Source: Hofstenia miamia
Lineage: Eukaryota > Xenacoelomorpha > Acoela > Hofsteniidae
Assembly: GCA_900660155.1 (NCBI GenBank)
Contig: CABFPE010000190.1
Coordinates: 213,007 to 265,842 of the forward strand
Length of the DNA stretch: 52,836 nt
Reading direction: 5' to 3'
The position numbers and the translations under genes were made by a program. Below are positions 42,178 through 52,836 of the stretch, in pieces (position 1 is the first letter of the stretch; each line of letters starts with the position of its first letter). The notes beneath the pieces are model-generated. The model made no database searches. It had not been told where the DNA came from and saw nothing but the letters and a program-made list of their open reading frames with translations.

Positions 42178-45100
42178 TTAAAATTTGGTCATTTTTATTC
42201 CAAAAGCCAGCAGAATTCTAAATCATATTGGATGATTAGAAGTAGGATTTCTGAACCAGGTATCTGATTGAGTTTGTCTTATATATAAATTGCATTTTTC
42301 TGATATTAAGAACATATATGAAAAATTCCATATTCTTGAAAGTGTTGCAATCATAACACAAAATCCGAATTGGGTGTGCTCTAAATGGGTACACAAGACA
42401 TTATAAAATGAACTCTTCCGTGAAATGTGGAAATTACATCATTCTGGTGTGTTCTGACAATAGGATTCTATTGGCTACATTTTGTAGTAAATTCACATTT
42501 TTGATGACAACTATCAATCTTAGTTAATAGACACTGTTCAATTGTCGATTTTTGACAAATGACAGGTTATCTAAAATTGATATGCTGAGTTCCAGTTATA
42601 TATTGATTGACAGTAGTTTATATTTTAATATCTGTTGACAAAAAAGTGATTAAAATTTGAAGTATGAATATTCAATAATATGTTTTTAGTCTCTTGTTAT
42701 TTGAAGCAAGCAATTTAAGCTAAATAGTGATATTACTAGCATTTTATGTTCACTCAATTGAAATTCTGAACACAAATTTATTTATATTGCAACATATATT
42801 AATCTTAGCTTAAACTGAAATACGCTGAACAAATTACACTTAATTTCATCTTGAAAGTATTAAGAATATTTATATTATATATTTCGGCAAGTGATGTTTA
42901 ATGCATTACCAATTTCATTTTTTATATACTTGGAAATTATTGGATTTGAATATTTAAATGAGCAAATAAAACCTCACGTAACCTAATCCCCAACTAATAG
43001 AATATGATATTTAGTGAGTAACACACATTAATTATCCATTAACAGAATTGCTAATTGAATGAAATATCAAAAGTTCAAATATAATCTATTCATAAATTCT
43101 AAAATGCTATAGCTTGATCCATACAGAATAACCCAGTTTAATTGAGCTACTCTTTATATTTCGCAATATATGGATCATTCATGAGTAGAAACAAGGCAAA
43201 CAGCAAGAGCAACTAAAATAATTATTTCTTTCTTAATTGAGAACTCATTAAGCTAGGGTTGGGGGGAGTACAGTTGTTTTCTAAAATCAACTTTTAACCC
43301 CTCTAAATTTTTAAATTTAAGCAGCAAAATTTCTCTTAATTAGTTAAGATGCTGGGTAATAAATTAAACTTGCCTCCTAACCAAAACTGTTCTTCTGCCG
43401 CCAATGCTTGACTTGCTTTGAAACAGATCTTATCAGATGCAAACATAATCGTGCTGTCCTAGATGCAATATTCTCCTCTGCTCGAATGGAAATATCAGTT
43501 TTAGGAATTACCATTTTTCAAAAGGAAGAAGATTCTTCCAATTAACTTTTTTTTCCAAAAATAAACAACTCATGCAACCATAATAACATATTTATATTGT
43601 TTAAGATTAACTTCATATACAAATATACAAATATAATACTATTTCAATTTTAGAGGAAATCGATTGAAATTTATCAGGAAGTAAACAGGTTGACCTTGTA
43701 AATAGCTGAAAACCAGCCATAAATCGTCAAAACTTTTACCATTAATTTTGCGTACATAGAATGCACAAATTATGTTTTTAATTCAGTCAATAATGTTTTT
43801 GCAAAATAAATGAAGCAAAGCAGTAAGCACCAAGTCATAGTAAACGACGTAGATTTTTTCATTTTACAAAACGAAAATGATATTAAATTTATCAAAGAAC
43901 ATTGATTTTGTCAAACATTCAGATGCTGTATAGATCTGGGCCGGATCTAAGATGCTTCAAACCTGACCTGACCTGACTCAACAATACGTTAAGCCTTTTG
44001 TAGCCAGATGAATTAAGATCCTGAATAAAATTGCTCCTGTTCAAATTGAGACATCTTGCAAAATCTGGAAGTAAGTGTTGACAGAGCCCGTATTGAATCT
44101 CAATTACATGAGTGAAACTGAAATGTTTTAATCTTCTTTATAATCTACAAGCCAAGCCAATGGAATACAATAATCAAAGAACAAACCAACAAATATTTAC
44201 TATAGTATAGAGCAAAGTACATTTATAAAAATGCAATGAAGTATGAATGTATTTTATGGTGCTAGTGAAAGAAACTTGCCAATGTTAATAATAGTTGATC
44301 ATAAATAACCTATTTTGACATCATAGTACTTAGAAGTTCTATTTTTTGAAAACAGAAAAAAACAATTATAACACAGCTTCACGAAAGAAAACTGAACAAC
44401 TTAATTTATAAAATAACATACATAAAATCATCTTATTGTGGGAAGTACTGTTATAACGTTTCGCATCGAGACCTAATGCAAAAATATTGGCAATTGAAAA
44501 AAAGTAAACGGATTTTTGAAAAGTATAGTACAACAGCTTAGAAGAATATATAGCTGACGTGTAGCACTTGTGCTCCACTGATGGTTAAGCTTCGAATATA
44601 ATGGGTGTGAGTCATAAACCAATATTTTCACTATACTTTTACTAAATTGTTTAACGAAACAATCGCTTATGATGTTCACCAGCATGGATTCATCAATCTT
44701 AGAAATTCTAGATAACAACTACACTGGCTTCATTAGGTCCTTTCCTAAACCAATTGACAAACCCTGGATTTATACTTCTAATGCATGTACAATTTGATGA
44801 TATTTATAAGTCTTAAAGAGCTTCATATTGCTAATATAATGCCAATGAAAAACACAAGTCCTCGAATAATGACAATAATTTTCTCATCAATTTTCAATAT
44901 TTGTGCTTTTCCCTAAATAATTTTTAGAAATTTTTCATCTTTTACACCTCATAGATAAAAACTCATCTCTACAGATTTAGTTGATATGTAGAATAATGAA
45001 AAACTTCATTTATGCAAAAAACGATAGTCATCGTTATCCTGAAATGATGTTTCATGTATCATCGTCATACTTACATTACAATGACTTTTAGACAATGTAT

Positions 45101-45672
45101 TTTTCAGCCGGAATAAGTTTGTTACTTGTGCAAAAGTGGTTCACATTTAATGCATTTGCCTCCACTATAGTGTGGATGACATGACCTTTAAAAAAATATA
45201 TACAACATTCTTATGCTTATATTATGTTATTGGAAGTTACTGTTGTAACATGCTGAATAAATCTAGAACAATTACATTCAATATTCGGTTTATGTAGCAT
45301 TGATGTTAAGCCCATCCTAAACTTATTGTGTGCAGTTGGCTATCAAACTTTCAGTTTTGATGAATAGTTGATTCAAGGTATGCAATTGCGGAACCCATGT
45401 CGCTATTTTAGATTTTTCCACTATCATTGCTGTGCAGAGCTTGCCACAAATTGCAGAAGAATTTCTCTTCATAATGAAGACGATGAACTTCGTTACTAAT
45501 TATCCCAGTAGTTTGTAAAAGCATTTAGCTACAGTTTTTGATTTTGTAAATGAAGTGTTTTGATTAATAATGTGATTACTGATTGCGCATTGAAATACAA
45601 ATTGTAATTCATAGTATATGACGGCAACGAATTTTACAAAATTTTTTGGATTCGGTTTGCTTGGGTCACAAT
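42178..45672. other. Intergenic AT-rich DNA, no gene seen
   Basis: Only short open frames without domains. No further receptor exon was recognised on the minus strand. No repeat structure stands out by eye. Confidence 0.45.
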
Positions 45673-45676
45673 CTAT

Positions 45677-45708
<32 letters not shown>

Positions 45709-45713
45709 TATAT

Positions 45714-45748
<35 letters not shown>
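45673..45748. repeat. TA microsatellite
   Basis: About 75 bases of near-perfect TA dinucleotide with a few ATTAT interruptions in the middle. Confidence 0.95.
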
Positions 45749-45750
<2 letters not shown>

Positions 45751-46009
45751 AGCATCACCAGTTCAGAGCAAAAATAGTAAGTCAATGCATGTCTGTACGA
45801 CCTGCCAGCAAACACTGGTAATAAGTAATTATGAGCATTCGAGCAATCAATTAAAAAGTATCACACAAGATAATTATACACCTAATATTGTATTAGGAAG
45901 AAGTTAGAGTAAAGCTTAACCGTGGTTATTTAATCATGGGAATTATACCCAAGTGTGATTAAAAGCAATCTTGTGAACATCAAAATTCTGTAATGAAATC
46001 ACATTAGCT

Positions 46010-46770
46010 AATTAATGGTGCAAGTAAGTGACGTTGCATAATTAGCAGACAAGGGAAAATGTAAATAACAAGACAGGTATTTACTAGCTGTTTAACTGTT
46101 TATGAAAATTGTATGTAAATATCTTGTAACCAATTCAAATGATGATGAATTAACATTCACTTGAGTTATTTTGTATTCTATATTCAGGTTTGATTATTAA
46201 TACAAATGGAAGCTAAATTGTTTGAGCACATGAATAGTCTTCGAGTGGTCCCCAACTTCAGTTAAAGGATTTTCGGATCTGTTACACATTGATCATTTGG
46301 TGTGGCTGGTAGCTCAGGACGAAAACTGTGCTCTTAGGATAGGTGTAAGTTTAGGGATTTTTTATCATTTAGCTTTCCTACTGATTCACTCTCATGAAAA
46401 ACAAACCCTTCACAAAAAAATGGAAAGCTAACCCTTGGTTAACCATCTGTTTAGATTCAAATTCTTAGTGTTATAATAAACTTTATTATACATATGAGGT
46501 GCCTACGAGCCCTATCAATTTTTATATGTGTAAAGTGATTACCAACCGAGTGACCCTTTGTACTGGCTTATCAATTAGACTCAAAACCATTCTGTTTCTG
46601 CCGGCAGCATTGATTGTTCACATGTACTCAGTAGGATTGTTACGTCTCTCTTTAAATGTAAGGTTATTTACATGTAAGGATTATAATAAGTTAACAGTCT
46701 GTTTGTGAACTTCTCTTATTTATTGCTACAATGATTGATAACAAGAGCAATCAATGAACTAAACAAATTA
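46010..46770 (+). repeat. Dispersed direct repeat, left copy
   Basis: Shares an ordered series of phrases with 51010-51740: TTTAACTGTTTATG-like, TCAGGTTTGATTAT, AAGCTAAAT, CTTTATTATACATATGAGGTGCC (18 or more bases identical in the core), TTCTGCC, TTGTTCACATGTA and AACAAGARCAATCAAT. The two copies face the same way about 5 kb apart and are clearly diverged. They may be LTRs of an old element or two solo insertions. Confidence 0.6.
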
Positions 46771-46778
46771 AGAACATA

Positions 46779-46970
46779 TTACACACTGAGAGCGTCACAC
46801 CTCACCAAGGGTCCTGTGTGTTATGGTTTGATCTCTGGTCACGTGGAAGCCATCACCAACTAACTCTTTTCGTAACTTGCAGCATGGAGCCACTTTGGGC
46901 TTTGGCCCCACAAACATCTGACGATCTAAAGTATAATTAATTAGCATAAGTTATAATAGTTACTAAGTTA
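46779..46970. repeat. Local direct repeat, copy 1
   Basis: Matches 47295-47500 (CACTGAGAGCGTCACA at the start, then GGAGCCACTT and GGGCTTTGGCCC in order). The offset is about 515 bases. Possibly tandem LTR fragments. Confidence 0.65.
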
Positions 46971-47144
46971 AATCAATTAAATATGATCATATTACTGTAG
47001 CATCTCCTACAAGGCTTTGATGTCAAACTTCTCCATTATTCCAATATAATTGCAGTGTCATACTAGCAGGTAGAGATGTACTATTCTTAAACTGCTCAGC
47101 TTCTATATTATTAAACTTCAGTAACTATAATTAATGGATGATAT

Positions 47145-47290
47145 AATAAACACTATTTAGGTGAGGAAGTCTTGCAAAGTCTTTGCCAGTTGTTCATGGT
47201 TGGGCGTTCCACCTGAAGCAGATCTCCAAATCAAGGAACATCCACCCTTTACCATTACTATTGAATGAGTTCAACCTCTCTCCTCAGTTA
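47145..47290. repeat. Diverged fragment related to the element C LTR
   Basis: CACTATTTAGGTGAGGAAG, followed by GGGCGTTCCACCTGAAGC and AGATCTCCA, resembles the middle of the element C LTR (28460-28600) and the solo LTR (47735-47890). It implies a subfamily related to C. Confidence 0.5.
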
Positions 47291-47294
47291 AACA

Positions 47295-47500
47295 TTATGC
47301 ACTGAGAGCGTCACATCAAACCAGGGGTCTGGTGAGTTGTGGTTTGATCTTCATCATGTGGAAGTCATCGCCAACTAGCTCGTCTCATCTCTTGCTGCAT
47401 GGAGCCACTTCGGGCTTTGGCCCTGCAAACATCCGAAAATCTAAAGAAGAATTAATTAGTTCAAGTTAATAACAATTATCAAATTTAACAAATTGGATAT
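47295..47500. repeat. Local direct repeat, copy 2
   Basis: The partner of 46779-46970, in the same orientation. It ends shortly before the solo LTR. Confidence 0.65.
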
Positions 47501-47591
47501 TATCATATTATGCTGGAATTTTACATGGAATCCCGATACTACATTACAAGGCAATGTACAGCTTTGCTTCACTCAATGTCTAGAGCCTGAA

Positions 47592-48615
47592 GTAACATCC
47601 TCTACCAGGCATTATTACTGTTTGTCCTTTTTTACTTTATATCATTGGTTGTATATTTGCATGTAGAGATTTATAACTTAACACTGCTTTAGCTTCTATG
47701 TATTTCTGTTAACTTAATCTAAAAAGATTTAACTGCTCACTATTTAGGTGACGAAGCCACCCAGCATCTCCTCCAGGTGATTGATAGTGGGCATCCGCCC
47801 GAAGCAAATCTCCACATCCAGTTTCACTTGTTCACCAATGATCGACTTGATTGAGTTCCACCTCTCAGCTCATCGATATAACTTATGTGTACCCTATCCT
47901 AGCTCGGTGTATACTCAAGACAAGACACAATTCGACTTAGTCTCTCTTTTGTAAAAGTGTTTTGTCAATGCAACCTGATTTGTCACTAGCTGCATTATTA
48001 ATATTACATGTAGCCACATGCACGGTCTCATTATCAGTCATAGTATAGTCAATAATTTGGATCTAAAATAATACATATATAATTCCTAGGTTTCAGCTAT
48101 CCAACTGTATTTCGAATTTGTTATTTTTAATACATGTAGTAAATGATTGATATTCAACTAAATGAGAGTAAAACCCCTATACCTAACATAAGTGCACTTT
48201 CATGATCTGGCACAAAGACCCTAGAATTGATCTTATGATGGATCCAGACCACTACTAAACACAACTCATTTAGCTTTTGACATTCTATTAAATATCCAAA
48301 CTGTATTGAAGAAACAATATAAAAATTCTAAATGAATTTCTTTATCAATTGCTTCCATTAAATTTAATCTATTTATAGTATTTTGAAAAAGTACCTGTTG
48401 ATTTCAAATTGAAACTGTTTGTCTGCCAAGATGGCTGCTAAAAATAATGGAAGCGACTTTGCCCCCTTGGTTCTGACAAAAGTATTACTATCGACAGATA
48501 CTAATCTCTCATAATTAACACTTGTTCTTACTTGGTTGCATAATCACAAATTAATCTAAACTTATCATATATTTTTACAGTGTTTTTTAATAATAGTTGT
48601 TTTTGATCTTATTTT
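47592..48615 (-). repeat. Solo LTR of the element C family
   Basis: Starts GTAACATCCTCTACCAGGC and follows the element C LTR for about 1 kb with substitutions and small deletions, in the same orientation as element C. The right tip is degraded. No gag or pol is attached, which is the usual product of LTR-LTR recombination. It ends about 100 bases before the next gene. Confidence 0.8.
48426..48438. promoter_or_regulatory. Diverged YY1-type motif in the solo LTR
   Basis: CCAAGATGGCTGC, one base different from the motif in the two element C LTRs (the CpG is lost). Its neighbours CTAAAAATAATGGAAG are also retained, in an otherwise more diverged LTR. Confidence 0.4.
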
Positions 48616-48721
48616 TTTGAAGTTCTTTTGTTGGAATAAAATATAGTATGTTTTACCCATTACATTTAGGCAAAGTAAGTTAATTATATATTTAACTTAA
48701 TACTATTTATTGCTTAGAGGT

Positions 48722-50144
48722 ATGCAATTGCTTAGAAACTTGAGAACATTTTGCCAAATTTCTATGTTTGATTCTATGAGCATTTCAATTTGGAGAATGA
48801 CAGATGAAGATAATACTATTGTTAATATTCATGAATGCAACTCAGATCATTGCATGTTTAAAGATAAAAGTGAGTGGACATTTGATATATCTACATTAAA
48901 TAAGAAAATGGATTTTACAAATGACTTGAAGACATATTTTTGCAAAGCTTGTATTTACATGCATGACCTACAAACTGTTTTTCCAGGAATCAAGTATTGT
49001 AAAATAGTACTTAAGCCAACTGAATTTTTAAAAGAAAACCCAAAATATGCTTGGCAAATCAAAAGTGAAGCCAAAGAACTAAATGCATCAGGTTATAAAG
49101 TAGAAAGCTGTGTTATAAATGTATTTGACAAGTTTGAAGATATTGTAAATGGAGAGTACAACAAAGAAGAGTATACAGAAAAAGAAATTAACATTCCATT
49201 TGACAAAAAATTTGATGATCTAACAAAGGAAAGCAAATATGCTTTCTTGCAAAATATCATTGATGAACATTTTCAAGATTTCCATCCAGAGAAAAAAAGA
49301 GATGTAAAAGTTATTTTTAACTTTAACTTTAACTACTCCGAAAATATTACTGAAAAATTGCCTGAAATGTGTGGTGTTGAATCCTCTCAAATTGAAATCA
49401 TACATATTTTGGAAGAACAGATGAATGATTGTGTACAAGTCAGTGGTAAGTTGACCAATGCTTCATCAAATGATATCAAATCCTCTTTAAGAAAATCAAG
49501 TGATTTCAACAGTGGTGAAATGTTTGAAATGATAGTAAAAAAAACATTTAAGCTGGAAGAGTTAGACTCAGATGGAAATAAGGTATTTACTACATCAAGA
49601 TCTTATAAAATTGGCCCAAAAAATGCTGAAAAATATTATAAACAGCCATTTATGTATAAACGTTTTGGATTAAAAGTATTAGATAAATTTGGTGTAGATG
49701 AAACTTGGTTAAAGCCATTTAAGCATGAAAAAAATTGGTATAGAGCATATCATGGCCACTGGAAAAGCAGCTGGATATATTAAGCTGTGTGTACCACATA
49801 AATATGATTTGGAAAAAACAAATGAAGATCTTAATGTACAGGCAATTGGTTCAATTTACAGAGAGGGATTTCAGGATTCAATTATTGGTGAAGAAGATGG
49901 TGGTGTTTACTGTTCACCTTCATTAGATTTCTTAGAGAAAAGTGACAATAAATTAATTGGGAAAAAGGGAGGATATTTCTTTGCTATACAAGTAGCAGTT
50001 AATCCAAAAAGTGTTAAATTTATTACTGATAATATATGGCATGTGAATGATGTAGCAGATATAAGACCATATGGATTATTAATCAAAGACTCAACAATAG
50101 AATATAAAAGTGTAAAGATTAGTAGTTCTGAAGATGACATTTAA
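48722..50144 (+). CDS. Protein with C-terminal ADP-ribosyltransferase-like (PARP-type) domain, one-base frameshift
   Basis: The ATG at 48722 is the first in frame; a 3'-splice-like TTATTTATTGCTTAG just upstream leaves open an earlier exon. The first frame runs to 49783 with a Cys/His cluster (H-E-C, D-H-C, F-C-K-A-C), then a charged middle region. Near its end comes N-W-Y-R-A-Y-H-G. A second frame to 50144 continues with T-G-K-A-A, G-F, G-G-V-Y-C-S-P-S and a final D-I-R-P-Y-G. The W-x-x-x-Y-H-G-T, G-x-Y-x-S-P and R-P-Y-G pattern resembles the His-Tyr core of PARP-like transferases found in many protist, fungal and sponge proteins. An extra C at 49756/49757 causes the shift exactly in the H-G-T motif, and codons on both sides look intact. 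Sequencing error, allele or young pseudogene are all possible. Total about 474 codons. Substrate unknown. Confidence 0.55.
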
Positions 50145-51009
50145 TTCAGTATTGAACTTATACACCTATAGATTCACATTGAAATAATTAGGTTTTTGAT
50201 TAAATTCTTCTAAAATATTTTGTTAATCAAATGATTCTACATTAAAACCTCACATTAAAATAGTTACAAGGGTGCAAATATCTTTATTTCATTCACATAT
50301 TATCTTATTACTAGAGGATGACCTGGAATCTGGAATACAAGTGTATGATTTTGGTTTACTATCTACAAATACAATAATACAAAAATCCATATCATTAAGA
50401 TGTTGAACAAATTGGTAAAATGTTTCTATTTCATGTAACTGCAGATATAATATTTCAAATTTTTTGTTTACTAAAATAAAGGAGCATTTCAATAATTACA
50501 TCTGACAGGATTACAACTGCAACTTTCTGCATTAGAAAGGGCTATGTTGTTTTACATTAGAAATCTGTAAAATACCATATATAAATTTATGAGCTAGATA
50601 AATAACTATATTATTCGCCTGTTGTAAATATTACACAACAACAAATTAGAGTTTATAAATTAACTATGTCTTATGAAATTACACTGCACAAGGCATGCAA
50701 ATGCAAATTTTGAATAATCAATTTAAACAATTTCTTGAGTAAAATACAAATGAAATGTAAATAAAATGGCAAGTGTTAATGTTTATAATTATACATTTAT
50801 TTACTAGCAATTCCATATTTCAATGATCTAAGCTACATAGGAAACTCATTGAAATACAGTCTGAAGAAATATATTTATTTATTTAAATATTTTTAATTTT
50901 TGGTGATGTAAGTCTTGGGGGAAATGAAATTAGGAGAAATGATCTACAACCAAATAATTTAGATAAAAGGTATTATGTCCTGAAAAATTAGGTACTAATG
51001 GAATTTGAA
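50145..51009. other. 3' flank of the ART-like gene, no gene seen
   Basis: AT-rich; probably includes the 3' UTR. A 67-codon minus-strand frame at 50289-50492 has no recognisable feature. Confidence 0.45.
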
Positions 51010-51740
51010 CTATGAACAGGTACATGCCAATTGTTTAATTGTTTATGCAATATGATTTTACATAGCTCAAAGTGGAATTATTTAGTGATAAATTTACTTC
51101 ATTTGATTTCTTATTTTGTATTATCAGGTTTGATTATATATGTTGACAGAAAGCTAAATGTCTGAGTGCACAAGTAGTACCTTGTGGTGTCCAGTTTTTG
51201 ACTAAGGTGACTCTTGGAGCTGATGCACATACAGCTATTCATAATGCACTGTGTCTGGTAGCCATGGACTATATCTGTAATGTGCTCTTAAGTTACGTCT
51301 ACATGTATGGGTTTTATTTCATTGTAGCTTTCCAACTGATTCATTCATTATTATAACTCATACCATTAAATAGCTATATAGCTACCTTTAGGATAACACT
51401 TTTTAGATCCAAATTACTAAGGTGTAATAATAAGCTTTATTATACATATGAGGTGCCTATGAGCCCTGATCTATATTTCATGTTGATAATTGTAATTTTC
51501 ACGATAGAAAGTTTTATGTGTGACCATCAATTACAACTGTTAAGTCTCTAATTTCTGCCAACAGTACTAATTTGTTCACATGTATTCAGGGTGTAGATAT
51601 ATCAATTTATATGTAGGGCTATCTACATTTAGGGTTAATAATAAGCTAATGCAGAGCAGTTGCAAACTTTCATTTATTGTGATTATCAGTAATAACAAGA
51701 ACAATCAATACACTAAATTGTTAGGGAATTACAACACATA
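51010..51740 (+). repeat. Dispersed direct repeat, right copy
   Basis: The partner of 46010-46770. The strongest match is CTTTATTATACATATGAGGTGCC around 51433-51457. Similarity fades at both ends. Confidence 0.6.
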
Positions 51741-52079
51741 ATCACTAAAACATTTCCACCCCATGAGCCTTGTCTTTCAATCACAACCATTCCCACAGTA
51801 ACTGGCAATGCCTTACCACTCAATGTTCTTCTTGAGCTGCAGTGATTAGCATCAGGTTCTTATCCTGATAACATTATGCCTTGCCTTGCTAAGGATGGAA
51901 AGCTGGATTAATTGGAATTGTACAGTTGGTTAACAGATTAAATAAAGGAAATTGTCATAGCTTTACCAAAATATGTCTATAAATCTCATTGTACAGATTC
52001 TACACTAGGATATAATCCTTTAGGACATAAAGGGTATTATTGGCAAAAATAAACTGCTAAGTTTTAGTACATGCTATAC
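51741..52079. other. Unassigned DNA
   Basis: No open frame or repeat that I can support. Confidence 0.4.
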
Positions 52080-52690
52080 AAATTTTTTATGGGTGTAGTT
52101 TTTTAATGTTGTAATTTTTTAGTATTGTAATTTTTTAATGATATCATTTTTAATGTTATTTTTTTAATTATTATTATTTTTGCAAAAGTCTCTTTCTAAG
52201 CCTAACTCAAAAACTATATTTCTTCATTATTTTATAAGCCTAAGTGCTAAGCTCAAGTCTCAAATTGATATTTCCTAAGGTTTAACCCTAACCCAAATCC
52301 CTATTTTTTCATCATTTACAAACCTAAACAAAAGTTAATTTCTTAATTATTTTATAAGTTTAAACCCAAACCAAAATCTTAAATAAATTTTCCTAAACCT
52401 AAACATTAACCTGAAACAATATTAGTGTGTAATTTTATAGATCTTAATCCTACATGCAAAATTCTATTTTTTCATCATGTTATAGAACAAAGCCCTAACC
52501 CAAGTGCAATGTAATAAATAAATTAAATTAATGATTTTAAATATTTACAATATTAAAAACTAACAACTTTAAAAAACATTAAATATCTATGTTATTAAAA
52601 AACTACTACATAAAAAAATTACAACATTAGTGAATAGTCAATGTTTCTAAGGGACAACATTGAAAAATTCAACATTAAAAACTTTTCCCA
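52080..52690. mobile_element. Foldback-like inverted repeat element
   Basis: The left arm (about 52090-52170) is built of TTTTTTAATGTTGTAATTTT-like units. The right arm (about 52515-52690) carries the reverse complement (AAAAAATTACAACATTA and CAACATTAAAAAC). The centre contains degenerate units of CCTAA/CCCTAACCC alternating with TATTTTTTCATCATTTT. No coding sequence. Boundaries are approximate. Confidence 0.4.
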
Positions 52691-52836
52691 CTAATAGCTG
52701 TGATATATTTTAGTGATGTTTTGATCTTTATATAAAGCTTGGAATAGTTGTTAATCTGTACTATGCAACAATTTCCAGCAATTTTTCTTCTAATTGTAAA
52801 ACATTTCAGTTGTCTACAGTTGTATATTTATATTCA

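Noticed and set aside
44366..44718. Upstream exons of the receptor on the minus strand.
   Set aside because: Some hydrophobic runs, but no transmembrane landmarks such as DRY or conserved Cys.
47735..47870. A 40-codon minus-strand frame in the solo LTR whose codons look conserved with the element C LTR.
   Set aside because: The frame shifts between copies, so the similarity is at DNA level only.
52281..52300. Telomere.
   Set aside because: Only one or two CCCTAA units among degenerate repeats, with ordinary sequence after them.
1..52836. CRISPR arrays, tRNA or rRNA genes, bacterial operons.
   Set aside because: No regularly spaced repeats, cloverleaf boxes or rRNA-like blocks were seen by eye; the content is eukaryotic.

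Overview
The window is AT-rich eukaryotic DNA, almost certainly from an animal. It has a RING-less B-box (TRIM-like) gene, the last exon of a rhodopsin-family receptor, Tc1/mariner and hAT DNA transposons, and Ty3/gypsy-type LTR retrotransposons. A sponge, cnidarian or other invertebrate would fit; the sequence alone does not settle the phylum. There are no bacterial operons, rRNAs, CRISPR arrays or tRNA genes that I can support.

Layout. 1-2.4 kb: two adjacent non-autonomous hAT-like elements with target-site duplications (TSDs). 2.4-4.1 kb: an intronless B-box/coiled-coil gene broken by frameshifts. 4.1-9.7 kb: mostly empty AT-rich DNA, one inverted-repeat element and a decayed gypsy reverse transcriptase. 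9.7-21.4 kb: retroelement A (minus strand, both LTRs), inserted inside the integrase of retroelement B (plus strand, 21.4 to about 26.4 kb, 5' half missing). 27.5-28.3 kb: a mariner remnant. 28.3-38.8 kb: retroelement C (minus strand, both LTRs, 4-bp TSD). 39.1-40.0 kb: a second, different Tc1/mariner transposase. 41.8-42.1 kb: the receptor exon. 46-51.7 kb: diverged LTR-like repeats, a solo LTR of the C family, and a gene of about 474 codons ending in an ADP-ribosyltransferase-like domain. 52.1-52.7 kb: a foldback repeat.

The most interesting content is shared by A, B and C. Each has the order gag, protease, reverse transcriptase, RNase H, integrase (as far as preserved), then a third long ORF of 800-1000 codons before the polypurine tract and 3' LTR. 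The third ORF is diverged between the three elements but keeps the same blocks in the same order. Its C-terminal half carries what reads as a DEDDh 3'-5' exonuclease: a D-V-E-C block, an (N)D-hydrophobic-W block, and an H-x4-D block. Element C retains all five predicted catalytic residues, A four of five, and B has lost most of them, with Asn at each Asp position. I know of no Ty3/gypsy lineage described with such an ORF, but I could not search. The N-terminal half has a conserved signature (N-W-L-L, then K-K-Y-M-W-G) that I do not recognise.

All elements are now defective: stops, frameshifts, an integrase Glu-to-Lys change, protease N-T-G instead of D-T-G, a reverse-transcriptase Y-I-D-N, an internal deletion in C, and segment duplications in A and C. 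One duplication in A ends exactly on the only N in the window, so it may be an assembly artefact. The LTRs of C are still about 97% alike by eye, so this broken copy may have been moved recently by proteins made elsewhere.
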